From Massilia oculi (GTDB lineage: Bacteria > Pseudomonadota > Gammaproteobacteria > Burkholderiales > Burkholderiaceae_D), in contig NZ_CP029343.1 in the NCBI RefSeq assembly GCF_003143515.1, forward strand, positions 3,162,001 to 3,226,000: DNA of 64,000 bases, given 5' to 3'. Below, piece by piece: positions 11,072 to 20,414 of the stretch (position 1 is its first letter; every line of letters starts with the position of its first letter). Under the pieces are notes generated by a model, which was not told where the DNA came from, did not search any database, and saw only the letters and a list, made by a program, of their open reading frames with translations. Both the position numbers and the translations under genes were made by a program.

Positions 11072-13297
11072 ATGACCAAGATGTCCAAGATGCACAAGCG
11101 CGTTATCCGCGCGCATGGCGCAATGCTGGCGCTGTCCGCCGCGTTGCCGATCGCACCGGCGTTCGCCCAGACGACCGAGTCCAACCAGTCCCTCCAACTG
11201 CAATCCGTGACCGTGACGGCCCAGCGCCGTACCGAGAACATCCGCGACGTGCCGGTCTCCGTCACCGCCCTGAAGGGCGACAAGCTGGATGTGCTGGTCT
11301 CGGGCGGCGACGATATCCGTTTGCTGGCCGGCAAGGTGCCGAGCCTGAACGTCGAATCGTCGAACGGCCGTACCTTCCCGCGCTTCTATATCCGCGGCTA
11401 CGGCAACACCGACTTCAACACCTTCGCCTCGCAGCCGGTTTCGCTCGTCTATGACGACATCGTGCAGGAGAATCCGATCCTGAAGGGCTTCCCAATCTTC
11501 GACCTGGCCAGCGTCGAAGTGCTGCGCGGCCCGCAGGGCACCCTGTTCGGCCGCAACACCCCGGCCGGCGTCGTGAAATTCGAATCCGAGAAGCCGAACC
11601 TGAAGAAGGTCGAGGGTTACTACAACCTGTCGGCAGCCTCGCACTACACGATGAACGCCGAAGGCGCCGTCAACGTGCCGCTGTCGACCAATGTGGCGAT
11701 GCGCGTGTCGGCCGTCGGCCAGCACCGCGACGACTACGTCAACAATTTCAGCGATGTCGCCAAGACCCAGAAGCGCGGTGAGCTCGACGGCTACAACGAG
11801 CACGCCGAACGCGTCCAGTTCTTGTACAGCAAGGACGGCTTCAGCGGCCTGCTGGGCTTCCACCAGCGCCAGACCAACGGCAGCGCACGCCTGTTCCGCG
11901 CCAACCTGATCAAGAAGGGCAGCAATACCTTCGCCGACGGCACCGACCTGGACGACATCGTCACCAACGCCCAGAACTTCCAGAGCCTCAAGACCAACGG
12001 CATCAACCTGCGCCTGCAGTGGGACCTGGGCAACTACAAGCTGCACTCGATCACCGGTTACGAGCACATCGTCGACTACTCGAGCCGCGGCGACATCGAC
12101 GGCGGCACCCCGGCCGGTCCGGGGTTCATCCCGTTCCAGGTCGAGACCAACGGCTACATCGAGAACCTGGACCAGTACACCCAGGAATTCCGCCTCGAGT
12201 CGGCCTATGCCGGCCCGTTCAACTGGCAGACCGGCCTGTACTTCTTCGACGAAGACGTCACCGGCGGCAGCGACAACTTCAACAGCACCACCTATGCGCG
12301 CACCTCGCGCCTGCGTTCGAACCAGAAGAACGAGGCCTGGGCCGCGTTCGCATCGGCAAGCTACGACCTGACCCCGGACTGGACCGTCCGCGGCGGCCTG
12401 CGCTACACCAAGGACGAGAAGGACTTCCGCACCATCGAGGCGACCAACGTCGTCCAGATCGGCCCGTCGTCGGTCGAAGAAAGCAAGGACAAGATCAGCT
12501 GGGACGTGTCGGCCACCTATAAAGTGACCCCGACCGTGAACGTCTACGGCCGCGCCGCCACCGGCTTCCGCGCGCCGAGCATCGCCGCCGCCTCGGCCGA
12601 AGTGCCGATCACGGTCGCCGATTCGGAAACCATCAAGTCGTTCGAGCTGGGCGTGAAAGCCGACCTGTTCGACCGCCGCGCGCGCACCTCGTTCTCGATC
12701 TACGACTACACGATCGAAGACCAGCAGCTGACCGTGGTCGGTGGCAACTCGAACGTCAACCGCCTGATCAATGCCGACAAGACCAAGGGCAAGGGCGCCG
12801 AGTTCGACTTCGAAGCGGCCGTCAGCACCGCCCTGCGCGTGAGCGCTGGCGCCAGCTACAACTACACGCAGATCCGCGACGGCAGCCTGTCGGTCAACAA
12901 ATGCGCCCAGTGCACCATCACCGATCCGCTGAACGCCGTCGGCCGCGTCGTCATCGACGGCAACCCGCTGCCGCAGGCGCCGCGCTGGACCTTCAACGCG
13001 ACCGCCCGCTACGGCGTGCCGTTCCGCGACGGCGAGCTGTACTTCTTCACCGACTGGTCGTACCGCAGCAAGATCAACTTCTTCCTGTACCAGGCCACCG
13101 AGTTCACCGGCGCCCCGCTGACCGAAGGCGGCGTGCGCGTCGGCTACATCTTCGGCAACGGCAAGTATGAAGTCGCTGCCTTCGGCCGCAACGTCCTCGA
13201 CCAGCGCCGCATCACCGGCGCCATCGACTTCAACAACCTGACCGGCTTCACCAATGAGCCGCGCCAGTGGGGTATGCAGTTCAAGGGCAATTTCTGA
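11072..13297 (+). CDS. TonB-dependent outer-membrane receptor
   Basis: This 741-residue protein has a signal peptide ending at FAQ (about residue 33), then a plug domain. The TonB-box-like segment is SVTVTAQRRTENIRDVPVSV, and plug motifs include VEVLRGPQGTLFGRNTPAGV. A 22-strand barrel follows and ends in a terminal phenylalanine (MQFKGNF). The Arg-Arg-x-Glu-x-x-x-x-x-Pro-Val-Ser pattern is that of the large Caulobacter/Sphingomonas-type receptor group, whose ligands range from siderophores to carbohydrates, so the substrate is not assigned. The ATG at 11072 has AGGAAA 6 nt upstream. The gene is monocistronic, with a strong terminator behind it. Confidence 0.92.
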   Translation: MTKMSKMHKRVIRAHGAMLALSAALPIAPAFAQTTESNQSLQLQSVTVTAQRRTENIRDVPVSVTALKGDKLDVLVSGGDDIRLLAGKVPSLNVESSNGRTFPRFYIRGYGNTDFNTFASQPVSLVYDDIVQENPILKGFPIFDLASVEVLRGPQGTLFGRNTPAGVVKFESEKPNLKKVEGYYNLSAASHYTMNAEGAVNVPLSTNVAMRVSAVGQHRDDYVNNFSDVAKTQKRGELDGYNEHAERVQFLYSKDGFSGLLGFHQRQTNGSARLFRANLIKKGSNTFADGTDLDDIVTNAQNFQSLKTNGINLRLQWDLGNYKLHSITGYEHIVDYSSRGDIDGGTPAGPGFIPFQVETNGYIENLDQYTQEFRLESAYAGPFNWQTGLYFFDEDVTGGSDNFNSTTYARTSRLRSNQKNEAWAAFASASYDLTPDWTVRGGLRYTKDEKDFRTIEATNVVQIGPSSVEESKDKISWDVSATYKVTPTVNVYGRAATGFRAPSIAAASAEVPITVADSETIKSFELGVKADLFDRRARTSFSIYDYTIEDQQLTVVGGNSNVNRLINADKTKGKGAEFDFEAAVSTALRVSAGASYNYTQIRDGSLSVNKCAQCTITDPLNAVGRVVIDGNPLPQAPRWTFNATARYGVPFRDGELYFFTDWSYRSKINFFLYQATEFTGAPLTEGGVRVGYIFGNGKYEVAAFGRNVLDQRRITGAIDFNNLTGFTNEPRQWGMQFKGNF

Positions 13298-13327
13298 TCG
13301 TTTGACAGTCAGTTCGCCCGAGCCGGA

Positions 13328-13354
13328 GGGCCGCGCATTGCGCGGCCCTTTTTT
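13328..13354 (+). terminator. Rho-independent terminator after the TonB receptor
   Basis: Perfect 9-bp GC stem (13328-13336 with 13340-13348), 3-nt loop and a six-T tract, 30 bp past the stop codon. Confidence 0.92.
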
Positions 13355-13688
13355 CGTTTTGGCCCATGGTGCATAGGATAAAAACCAAAAGTGTTACATG
13401 AATATTTATCCGCTAATTACTATATTCGCAATGCATACTTGTTCAATATCTTTATTGTGGCAGTAAATATTTTGCATATTTAACGATTGGCCGAAGAAAT
13501 CATGTTTTTGCCGGATGTGCCGAGTTAACCGTTGTATGCACGCCGAAAACGGTTGGAATTTCTTCCTGCTGACTCTTTCCTTCAGGCTAAGCTCAGTTCG
13601 CCGCCTCGAGACGGCACCGGCATTGCCGGTCCTACAACGACACAAGCGAGCCATTCGCTTGACGGAAAACCTTGAAGAAGGAAGAACC
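13355..13688 (+). other. AT-rich intergenic region before the protease gene
   Basis: About 13375-13500 is markedly AT-rich against a GC-rich background and contains several TATATT/TAAATATT-like stretches. It probably contains the promoter of the secreted protease and is a candidate site for nucleoid-protein silencing. I see no supported gene in it. Confidence 0.5.
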
Positions 13689-15503
13689 ATGAAGCAAACG
13701 CATTCGACTCATCCAACCGTGTTGAAGATGTGTGCAGCGGTCGCGCTGGCGCTGGTCTCCGCAGCGAGCCTCGCGGCCGCCGGCGGCGACGGCGGCCGCG
13801 GCGCGCCGCAGTTCGTCGTGGAGACAGACCGACTCATCGTGAAGTACCGCGACTCGAAGGCCGCCGCCAACGGCGCCGCGGCCAGGGTCGCCAGTGTGAC
13901 CCCCGACCGCAAGGCCAGGCTCGACCGCGCCGGCCAGCAGTTCGGCATGGTGGTCAAGGAGAGTCATGCCATCTCGACCGGCGCCCAGGTGTTCAAGCTG
14001 GACCGCCGGCGCCACCTGAAGGAAGTGGAATCGCTGGCCGCCGAGATGATGGCGCGCGACCCGGCCATCGAATACGCCGAGCCGGACCGCATCATGACCC
14101 ATATGGCGACGCCGACCGACCCGCGCTACACCGACCAGTGGCATTACTATGAAACCGCCGGCGGCCTGCGCCTGCCGACCGCCTGGGACAAGTCGACCGG
14201 CAGCGGCGTGGTGGTGGCGGTGATCGACACCGGCTACCGCCCGCACGCCGACCTGTCGGGCCAGCTGTTGGCCGGCTATGACTTCATCAGCACCGCCACC
14301 ATCGGCAACGACGGCAATGGCCGCGACAGCGACGCCAGCGATCCGGGCGACGCCGTGGTGGCCGGCGAATGCGGCAACGGCCAGCCGACGCGCGACCAGG
14401 GTTCGAGCTGGCACGGCACTCACGTCGCCGGCACGGTGGCGGCGCGCACCAACAACGGCGCCGGCGTGGCGGGCGTGGCCTACAACGCCAGGATCGTCCC
14501 GGTGCGCGTGCTCGGCAAGTGCGGCGGCTACACCTCGGACATCGCCGACGCGATCACCTGGTCGTCGGGCGGCAGCGTGTCGGGCGTGCCGGCCAACGCC
14601 AACAAGGCGCGCGTGCTGAACCTGTCGCTGGGCGGCGGCGGCGCCTGCGGCGCGACCACCCAGAACGCCATCAACGGCGCCCGCTCGCGCGGCGCGGTGG
14701 TGGTGGTGGCCGCCGGCAACGACGCCGTCAACGTCAGCAACGCCAGCCCGGCCAACTGCTCGGGCGTGATCGCGGTGGCGGCCACCGGCCGCACGGGCGG
14801 CCGTGCTTCCTACTCCAACTACGGCACCCTGGTGGACGTGGCGGCGCCGGGCGGCGACGGCGCCTATGGCGTGTTGTCGACGCTGAATACCGGCACCACG
14901 GCGCCGGCCTCGGACAGCTATGCGGCCTACCAGGGCACCTCGATGGCCACGCCGCACGTGGCGGGCGTGGCGGCGCTGATGCTGGCGCTGAACGCCAACC
15001 TGACGCCGGACGACATCGAGTCGAAACTGAAATCGACGGCGCGCGCCTTCCCGGCCAGTTGCTCGGGCTGCGGCACCGGCATCGTGGACGCCACCGCGGC
15101 GGTCAATGCGGCCACCACCGGCGGCACGGCGGCCACCACCCAGGCCGAGGCGGAGGCGAACAACAGCACCGCCACCGCCAACCTGGTCACCTCGGGCAAC
15201 ACGACCGTCAACGGCAACCTCGGCTCGACCACCGACACGGATTACTTCCGCGTCGACCTGCCGGCCGGTAAAACCCTGAGCGCGGTCCTGACGCCGGGCC
15301 TCTCCAATGCCGACTACGACCTGTACGTGTACAACGCATCCGGCACGCAGCTGGGCACCAGCCAGAACGGCGTCGGCGCGGTGGACAGCGTCAGCTCCAG
15401 CAACACCGGCAGCAGCGCGTCGACCCGCTACGTGCGCGTGACCTACTACAGCGGCGGCACCGGCGCCACCAATGGCAAGTACGGCCTGAAGCTCACCTGG
15501 TAA
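13689..15503 (+). CDS. Secreted subtilisin-like serine protease (S8) with C-terminal PPC domain
   Basis: This 604-residue extracellular protease has a signal peptide (about residues 1-32). A propeptide with inhibitor-I9-like features follows, up to about residue 140. The S8 domain has the catalytic triad Asp180 (VVAVIDTGYRPH), His242 (WHGTHVAGTVAA) and Ser418 (GTSMATPHVAGVAAL). A linker and a bacterial pre-peptidase C-terminal (PPC) domain (about 515-604, TDYFRVDLPAGKTLS, DYDLYVYNASG) complete it. PPC domains are usually cleaved after secretion. The ATG at 13689 has AAGGAAGAA just upstream. The gene ends 11 bp inside the convergent AraC gene. Confidence 0.94.
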   Translation: MKQTHSTHPTVLKMCAAVALALVSAASLAAAGGDGGRGAPQFVVETDRLIVKYRDSKAAANGAAARVASVTPDRKARLDRAGQQFGMVVKESHAISTGAQVFKLDRRRHLKEVESLAAEMMARDPAIEYAEPDRIMTHMATPTDPRYTDQWHYYETAGGLRLPTAWDKSTGSGVVVAVIDTGYRPHADLSGQLLAGYDFISTATIGNDGNGRDSDASDPGDAVVAGECGNGQPTRDQGSSWHGTHVAGTVAARTNNGAGVAGVAYNARIVPVRVLGKCGGYTSDIADAITWSSGGSVSGVPANANKARVLNLSLGGGGACGATTQNAINGARSRGAVVVVAAGNDAVNVSNASPANCSGVIAVAATGRTGGRASYSNYGTLVDVAAPGGDGAYGVLSTLNTGTTAPASDSYAAYQGTSMATPHVAGVAALMLALNANLTPDDIESKLKSTARAFPASCSGCGTGIVDATAAVNAATTGGTAATTQAEAEANNSTATANLVTSGNTTVNGNLGSTTDTDYFRVDLPAGKTLSAVLTPGLSNADYDLYVYNASGTQLGTSQNGVGAVDSVSSSNTGSSASTRYVRVTYYSGGTGATNGKYGLKLTW

Positions 15504-16506
15504 GCGCGTCGGCGCCAGGATGAGGTGAACGCGCGGTCTCGGCCGCGCGTTTTTTTTGCCGGTACACCCCGGGCGCGCAGCCGCTGGCGCGCTTGAACGC
15601 GGCGCTGAACGCGCTTTCGGATGCATAGCCGAGGCGCCAGGCGATGGTGGCGACCGGGGTGTCTTCTTCGTGCAGCGCCTTGCGCGCCAGCCGCATGCGC
15701 CAGGCCTGCAGGTACTGCAGCGGCGCCATGCCGACCAGCTGGCGAAAGCGCAGCGCCAGCGCCGAGCGCGACATCGCGGTGTCGCGCGCCAGTTCGCCGA
15801 CGCTCCAGCGTCGTTCGGGCGCGCCGTGCAGCAGGCGCAGCGCGGGGCCGATCTTCGCGTCGGCCAGTGCGGCCAGCCAGCCGTGCCGCGCGCCGCCCGG
15901 TTCGCGCAGGGCCTGCACCAGGGCGATGCGCGCCAGGCCGTCGGTCACCAGGCGTGCGCCGGCGTCCGGCGCCCCCGCTTCCTTGCCATACAAATCCAGC
16001 AGCGCGCGCAGCGCCGGCGCGGCCTGCGCATCCGCACGGATGTGCAGTTCGGGCGGCGCCACCTGTTCCAGCAGGTCGCGTTGCGAGGCGTCGAGCTCGA
16101 AGCGGCCCGCGATCATTTCCATCCGCTCACCTGCATCCGGATCGCCCCACGTGATCGCACCGCCGCGCAGCGCCGCGAAGTGGGCCGGGCCATCCTGCGC
16201 CGGCAGTGCCGGATCGGTAGCCGCGACATAAGGCCGGCCGCTTCGCATCAACAGGCAGTCGCCAGCCTCGAGCCGGTAGGAATGCGCATCGCCCTCGACC
16301 CGCACATGCAGGACGCCGCGCAACTGGGCGATGAATTTCAGGTAGGGATACGCAGGAAAGCGCAGCGCCCACGGGCCGCCGGCGGTCATGCGCAGCGCGG
16401 CGCCGCTGCGCACCTGGAGCAGGGCCAGCATGTCGGAGAGCGGATCGGAAGATCGGACTGAAAGCAGGTCTGGACGGTCGCGCATGAACGGTGGAGGACG
16501 CAGCAT
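15493..16506 (-). CDS. AraC family transcriptional regulator
   Basis: This 337-residue protein has an N-terminal cupin-type sensor domain (about 20-210, with YPYLKFIAQLRGVLHVRVEG and LEAGDCLLMRSGRPY). The C-terminal double helix-turn-helix AraC domain (about 225-320) includes LARDTAMSRSALALRFRQLV and the second-motif WRLGYASESAFSAAFKR segment. Such cupin_6 AraC proteins often control neighbouring oxidoreductases. It is divergent from the aldo/keto reductase across 60 bp, so regulation of that gene is plausible. The 3' end overlaps the protease gene by 11 bp. Confidence 0.92.
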   Translation of the reverse strand: MLRPPPFMRDRPDLLSVRSSDPLSDMLALLQVRSGAALRMTAGGPWALRFPAYPYLKFIAQLRGVLHVRVEGDAHSYRLEAGDCLLMRSGRPYVAATDPALPAQDGPAHFAALRGGAITWGDPDAGERMEMIAGRFELDASQRDLLEQVAPPELHIRADAQAAPALRALLDLYGKEAGAPDAGARLVTDGLARIALVQALREPGGARHGWLAALADAKIGPALRLLHGAPERRWSVGELARDTAMSRSALALRFRQLVGMAPLQYLQAWRMRLARKALHEEDTPVATIAWRLGYASESAFSAAFKRASGCAPGVYRQKKRAAETARSPHPGADALTR

Positions 16507-16566
16507 GGTGGGCCACGCCGCCCGATTCTACACTGGCCCCATCGATTTTCCTGAAAGGACCCTCTC

Positions 16567-17595
16567 ATGCAATACCGACGACTTGGCAATAGCGGCATCA
16601 TCGTCTCCCGCCTGTGCCTGGGCGCCATGACCTTCGGGGGAGCGGCGACGCCGCCCTACGACAAGGTCGGCGGCCTGGACCTGGCCGCCACCGAGCGTCT
16701 GGTGGGAACGGCACTGGACGCCGGCATCAACTTCATCGACACCGCCGACGTGTATGCGGACGGCGAATCCGAAAGCCTGCTGGGGCAAGCCCTGGCCGGC
16801 CGGCGCGAAGAAGTGGTGCTGGCCACCAAGTTCCACGCGCCGATGGGGAAAGGGCCGAACGACGCGGGACAATCGCGCCTGCACCTGACGCGCGCGCTCG
16901 AGGCCAGCCTGCGCCGCCTGAAGACCGACCACATCGACCTGTACCAGATCCATAACGTCGATGAACTCACGCCGATGGAAGAGACGCTGCGCGCACTCGA
17001 CGACGCGGTGCGCGCCGGGAAGATCCGCTACATCGGCTGCTCGAACCTGTCGAGCTGGCAGACCGCCAAGGCGCTCGGCTTGTCCAGACTGCACGGCTGG
17101 TCCTCGTACGTGTCGGTGCAGGCCTGCTATTCGCTGGCGGTGCGCGACGTCGAACGCGAGATCCTGCCGCAGGCGCAGGACGCGCAGCTGGGCCTGATGG
17201 CCTGGAGCCCGCTGGCCGGCGGCCTGTTGTCCGGCAAATTCGACCGCGCCGGCAGCAGCGATCCGGATGCGCGCCGCATCCACATCGACTTCCCGCCGAT
17301 CGCGCCGGAACACGGCTACACCGTCATCGACGCCGTCAAGCGCGTGGCGGCGCGGGTCGAGGCCACGCCGGCCCAGGTGGCGCTGGCCTGGCTGCTGGCG
17401 CGTCCCGGCGTGACCACCGCCATCGTCGGCGCGCGCCGTCCGGAGCAATTGCAGGACAATCTGCGCGCGCTGGAACTGGCGCTGAGCGAGCAGGATATGT
17501 CAGAGCTGGATGCGGCCAGCAGCCTGCCGACGTATTACCCGGCCTGGGTGCAGGCGATGACCAACGTGCACCGGGACGGCTTCCTGGCGCGCTAG
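16567..17595 (+). CDS. Aldo/keto reductase
   Basis: This 342-residue NADPH-dependent oxidoreductase of the AKR superfamily is a TIM barrel acting on carbonyl substrates in the cytoplasm. Visible features are the N-terminal beta-hairpin (MQYRRLGNSGIIVSRLCLG), the catalytic DTADVY segment (Asp and Tyr), Lys in VVLATKFHAP and the His in YQIHNVDE. The cofactor-binding C-terminal part reads TTAIVGARRPEQLQDNL. GAAAGGA lies 8 nt before the ATG. The divergent AraC gene makes AraC-dependent induction by a small carbonyl compound likely, but the substrate is unknown. Confidence 0.92.
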   Translation: MQYRRLGNSGIIVSRLCLGAMTFGGAATPPYDKVGGLDLAATERLVGTALDAGINFIDTADVYADGESESLLGQALAGRREEVVLATKFHAPMGKGPNDAGQSRLHLTRALEASLRRLKTDHIDLYQIHNVDELTPMEETLRALDDAVRAGKIRYIGCSNLSSWQTAKALGLSRLHGWSSYVSVQACYSLAVRDVEREILPQAQDAQLGLMAWSPLAGGLLSGKFDRAGSSDPDARRIHIDFPPIAPEHGYTVIDAVKRVAARVEATPAQVALAWLLARPGVTTAIVGARRPEQLQDNLRALELALSEQDMSELDAASSLPTYYPAWVQAMTNVHRDGFLAR

Positions 17596-17624
17596 CGGCT
17601 TGCGCCAAACCGGATTTCGGACGA

Positions 17625-17644
17625 TACTGTATGCAATTACAGTA
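17625..17644 (+). promoter_or_regulatory. LexA (SOS) box upstream of dinB
   Basis: TACTGT-N8-ACAGTA, an intact CTGT-N8-ACAG LexA operator with symmetric TA flanks. It lies 28 bp upstream of the dinB start codon and 29 bp after the previous stop. It matches the proteobacterial consensus in all fixed positions. Confidence 0.9.
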
Positions 17645-17672
17645 GTCCTCCCCACATGGGGCGGCCTCCAGC

Positions 17673-18761
17673 GTGAACGCCCCGGTCCGAAAAATCATCC
17701 ACTGCGATTGCGATTGCTTCTATGCGTCGGTCGAAATGCGCGACGATCCGCTGCTCCGCGGTCGTCCGCTCGCCGTGGGCGGCCGGCCCGACCAGCGCGG
17801 GGTGGTCGCCACCTGCAACTACGAGGCGCGCCGCTACGGCATCCATTCGGCGATGGCCACCGCCACCGCGATCAAGCTGTGTCCCGACTTGCTGGTGATC
17901 CCGCCGGCGATGGAAAAATACCGGATCGCCTCGCGCCAGATCATGGACATCTACCAGGACTACACCGAACTGGTGGAACCGCTCTCGCTCGACGAAGCCT
18001 ACCTGGACGTCACCGATTCGCCCCATTGCAAGGGCAGCGCGACCCTGATCGCGCAAGAGATCCGGCGCCGCATCTTCGAGACCGTCGGCATCACCGCCTC
18101 GGCCGGCGTGGCGCCGAACAAGTTCGTGGCCAAGATCGCCAGCGACTGGAACAAGCCGGACGGGCTGTTCCTGGTACGGCCCGACGAGGTGGATGCCTTC
18201 GTCGCGGCGCTGCCGGTCAAGAAGCTCCATGGCGTCGGCAAGGTGACTGCCGAAAAGATGAACCGCCTCGGCCTGCAGACCTGCGCCGACCTGCGCGCCT
18301 GGAGCATGGACCAGCTGCAGGAACACTTCGGCAGCTTCGGCGCGCGTTTATATGACCTGAGCCGCGGCGTCGACGGTCGCGAAGTGAACGTCTCGCGCGA
18401 GCGCAAATCGATCAGCACCGAAGAGACTTATACGCCCGACGTGCCCGACCTGGCCGCTTGCCTGGCCCTGCTGCCCGATCTGCATGAACACCTGCTGGGC
18501 CGCATCAAGCGTGCGAATGCCGAAAAATTCATCAACAAGCTGTTCGTGAAGATCAAATTCTCGGATTTCCAGCAGACGACGGTCGAGTGCGTGGGCCATG
18601 CGCCACATATTCCGACCTATGCGCGCCTGATGGAAACCGGCTGGGCCCGCGCCAGCCGCCCGGTGCGCCTGCTGGGCGTGGGCGTGCGCCTGGGCGAGAC
18701 CGAGACCGTCGAGCAGTTGCGGCTGTTCGACGATGTTCTGGACGATTCGATAAGGTCCTGA
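17673..18761 (+). CDS. dinB: DNA polymerase IV (Y-family, DinB)
   Basis: This 362-residue Y-family translesion polymerase shows the palm motif CDCDCFYASVE with its catalytic acidic residues. It also has the NYEARRYGI finger segment and the catalytic LSLDEAYLDVT. ITASAGVAPNKFVAKIAS and the little-finger domain (EETYTPDVPDLAACLALLPD onward) follow. It bypasses damaged template bases and is error-prone. Translation starts at a GTG (17673) without a strong Shine-Dalgarno sequence. It lacks an obvious C-terminal beta-clamp QLxLF motif at the very end, but EQLRLFDDV near the terminus fits. An SOS box directly upstream implies LexA repression. Confidence 0.96.
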   Translation: MNAPVRKIIHCDCDCFYASVEMRDDPLLRGRPLAVGGRPDQRGVVATCNYEARRYGIHSAMATATAIKLCPDLLVIPPAMEKYRIASRQIMDIYQDYTELVEPLSLDEAYLDVTDSPHCKGSATLIAQEIRRRIFETVGITASAGVAPNKFVAKIASDWNKPDGLFLVRPDEVDAFVAALPVKKLHGVGKVTAEKMNRLGLQTCADLRAWSMDQLQEHFGSFGARLYDLSRGVDGREVNVSRERKSISTEETYTPDVPDLAACLALLPDLHEHLLGRIKRANAEKFINKLFVKIKFSDFQQTTVECVGHAPHIPTYARLMETGWARASRPVRLLGVGVRLGETETVEQLRLFDDVLDDSIRS

Positions 18762-18835
18762 GCTTTTTATGCGACGTTGCCATATAGCAGCGTAGAATAT
18801 CGATCCTTTGAAATACTGACACAACCGGATAACCT

Positions 18836-19732
18836 ATGTGGTTCAAGAATCTACAGATCTACCGTCTGCCGGCCCCTTGGGCCTATACCCCTGAACAACT
18901 GGAAAAAGCCCTCGAGCCGCAGGCTTTCGTGCCTGCCAGCAGCAATGAGTTGCTGCGCCAGGGCTGGGACGCGCCGCGCCCGAACGGCGGCCTGGTCCAC
19001 GTGGTCAACAAGCAGATGCTGATCATGCTGGGCACCGAGAAGAAGCTGCTGCCGGCATCGGTCATCAACCAGGTGGCCAAGGCCAAGGCGGCCGAGCTCG
19101 AAGAGCAGCAGGGCTTCCCACCTGGCAAGAAGGCAATGAAGGAACTGAAGGAACGCGTGGCCGACGAACTGCTGCCGCGCGCCTTTACCCTGCGCAGCAA
19201 CGTCTGGACCTGGATCGACCCGGTCAACGGCTGGCTGGTGGTCGATGCGGCGAGCCCGGCGAAGGCCGACGACATCGTCAAGCTGCTGCTCAAGGCCGTC
19301 GACAAGATGCCGCTGGAATCGCTGCGCGTGCAAAAATCGCCAGTGGCCGTGATGACCGGCTGGCTGGAAGCCGATGAAGCGCCGTACGGCTTCACGATCG
19401 ACCAGGACACCGAGCTGCGCGCGACCGGCGAAAGCCGCGCCGCGGTGCGCTACGTGAAGCACACGCTGGAACCGGACGACATCCGCCGCCACATCGCCGC
19501 CGGCAAGCAGTGCACCCGCCTGGCCATGACCTGGAACGACCGCATCAGCTTCGTGCTGACCGAGTCGCTGGCGATCAAGGGCATCAAGCCGCTCGACGTG
19601 ATCAAGGAAGGCGAAAGCCCGACCTATAGCGACGACGAGCGTTTCGACAACGACATCGTGCTGATGACGGGCGAGCTGGCCAAGCTGCTGGCCGATGTGG
19701 TCGAGGCGCTGGGCGGCGAAGCCAAGGCGTAA
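18836..19732 (+). CDS. rdgC: Recombination-associated protein RdgC
   Basis: This 298-residue protein matches RdgC end to end. It begins MWFKNLQIYRLPAPW, carries LPRAFTLRSNVWTWIDP and TRLAMTWNDRISFVLTESL, and has the usual length. RdgC forms a DNA-encircling ring and limits RecA-mediated recombination in the nucleoid. It lies 74 bp after dinB on the same strand. I see no LexA box in that gap, so it could be read through from dinB or have its own promoter. Confidence 0.96.
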   Translation: MWFKNLQIYRLPAPWAYTPEQLEKALEPQAFVPASSNELLRQGWDAPRPNGGLVHVVNKQMLIMLGTEKKLLPASVINQVAKAKAAELEEQQGFPPGKKAMKELKERVADELLPRAFTLRSNVWTWIDPVNGWLVVDAASPAKADDIVKLLLKAVDKMPLESLRVQKSPVAVMTGWLEADEAPYGFTIDQDTELRATGESRAAVRYVKHTLEPDDIRRHIAAGKQCTRLAMTWNDRISFVLTESLAIKGIKPLDVIKEGESPTYSDDERFDNDIVLMTGELAKLLADVVEALGGEAKA

Positions 19733-19756
19733 TCGCCCGGCGACTGGACGGGCGCT

Positions 19757-19789
19757 GACAATGGCCGGACCGTGCGTCCGGCCATTGTC
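19757..19789. terminator. Bidirectional hairpin between rdgC and asparaginase
   Basis: Perfect 14-bp stem (19757-19770 with 19776-19789) with a 5-nt loop between convergent genes. T-tracts are short on both sides, so termination efficiency is uncertain. Confidence 0.6.
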
Positions 19790-19791
19790 GT

Positions 19792-20277
19792 TTACAGCGG
19801 CTGGAACACGCCTTCGCTGCGGTTCTTGGTCACGTTATCCCACGGGAAAACCTGGCCGTTCATGGCGACATACACGCCGGCCGGCAGGGTCTGCGCCACG
19901 CCGCAGGCAAAGCCGAGGTTGAACAGCGCATCCGAATTGGCGATGGAATACGGGATCATGGCGCCGGTCAGCACGATGGTCTGGTCCAGCTTGGCGGCGC
20001 CGAGCACGGCGGCCGTCTCGCGCATGGTGTCGGTGCCGTGCACGATCACGATCGCCTTCTCGCTGGCAGCCTGGCACGAGGCCAGCACGCGCTCGCGGTC
20101 GGCGTCCTGCATGTCGAGCGAATCGAGCAGCGGCAGCACGTCGAGCGCGACCGGCACCGTCATGCGGCTGCGCTTGATCACCTCTGGCAGATGGCTTTCA
20201 GCAAAGCCGAGTACGCCGTTCAGTTCATTGTAATGCTTGTCGAAAGTGCCACCGGTGGCGATGAGTCGCAAAGTCAT
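19792..20277 (-). CDS. Short asparaginase-family protein (N-terminal domain only)
   Basis: This 161-residue protein carries both threonine motifs of type I/II L-asparaginases, IATGGTFDK near the N-terminus and VHGTDTM near residue 79, plus the VLTGAMIPY strand. It stops before the C-terminal domain of full-length (about 330 residue) enzymes. Such single-domain forms are annotated as asparaginases in many proteobacteria, so this looks like a family form and not a truncation. Amidohydrolase activity on asparagine or a related amide is inferred and not certain. It is divergent from the following unknown gene. Confidence 0.85.
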   Translation of the reverse strand: MTLRLIATGGTFDKHYNELNGVLGFAESHLPEVIKRSRMTVPVALDVLPLLDSLDMQDADRERVLASCQAASEKAIVIVHGTDTMRETAAVLGAAKLDQTIVLTGAMIPYSIANSDALFNLGFACGVAQTLPAGVYVAMNGQVFPWDNVTKNRSEGVFQPL

Positions 20278-20414
20278 GTTGGTTTATCTATTCGCAGAAA
20301 AAAGGTGCGTCATGATAGCCGCAAACCATAGTGTATCCGACTGTGACTGCGCTAGAATCGTCCGGATCGGATGAGTACACTCATCGCCTTTCACCTCTTT
20401 CTTTTCCCCTGGCC

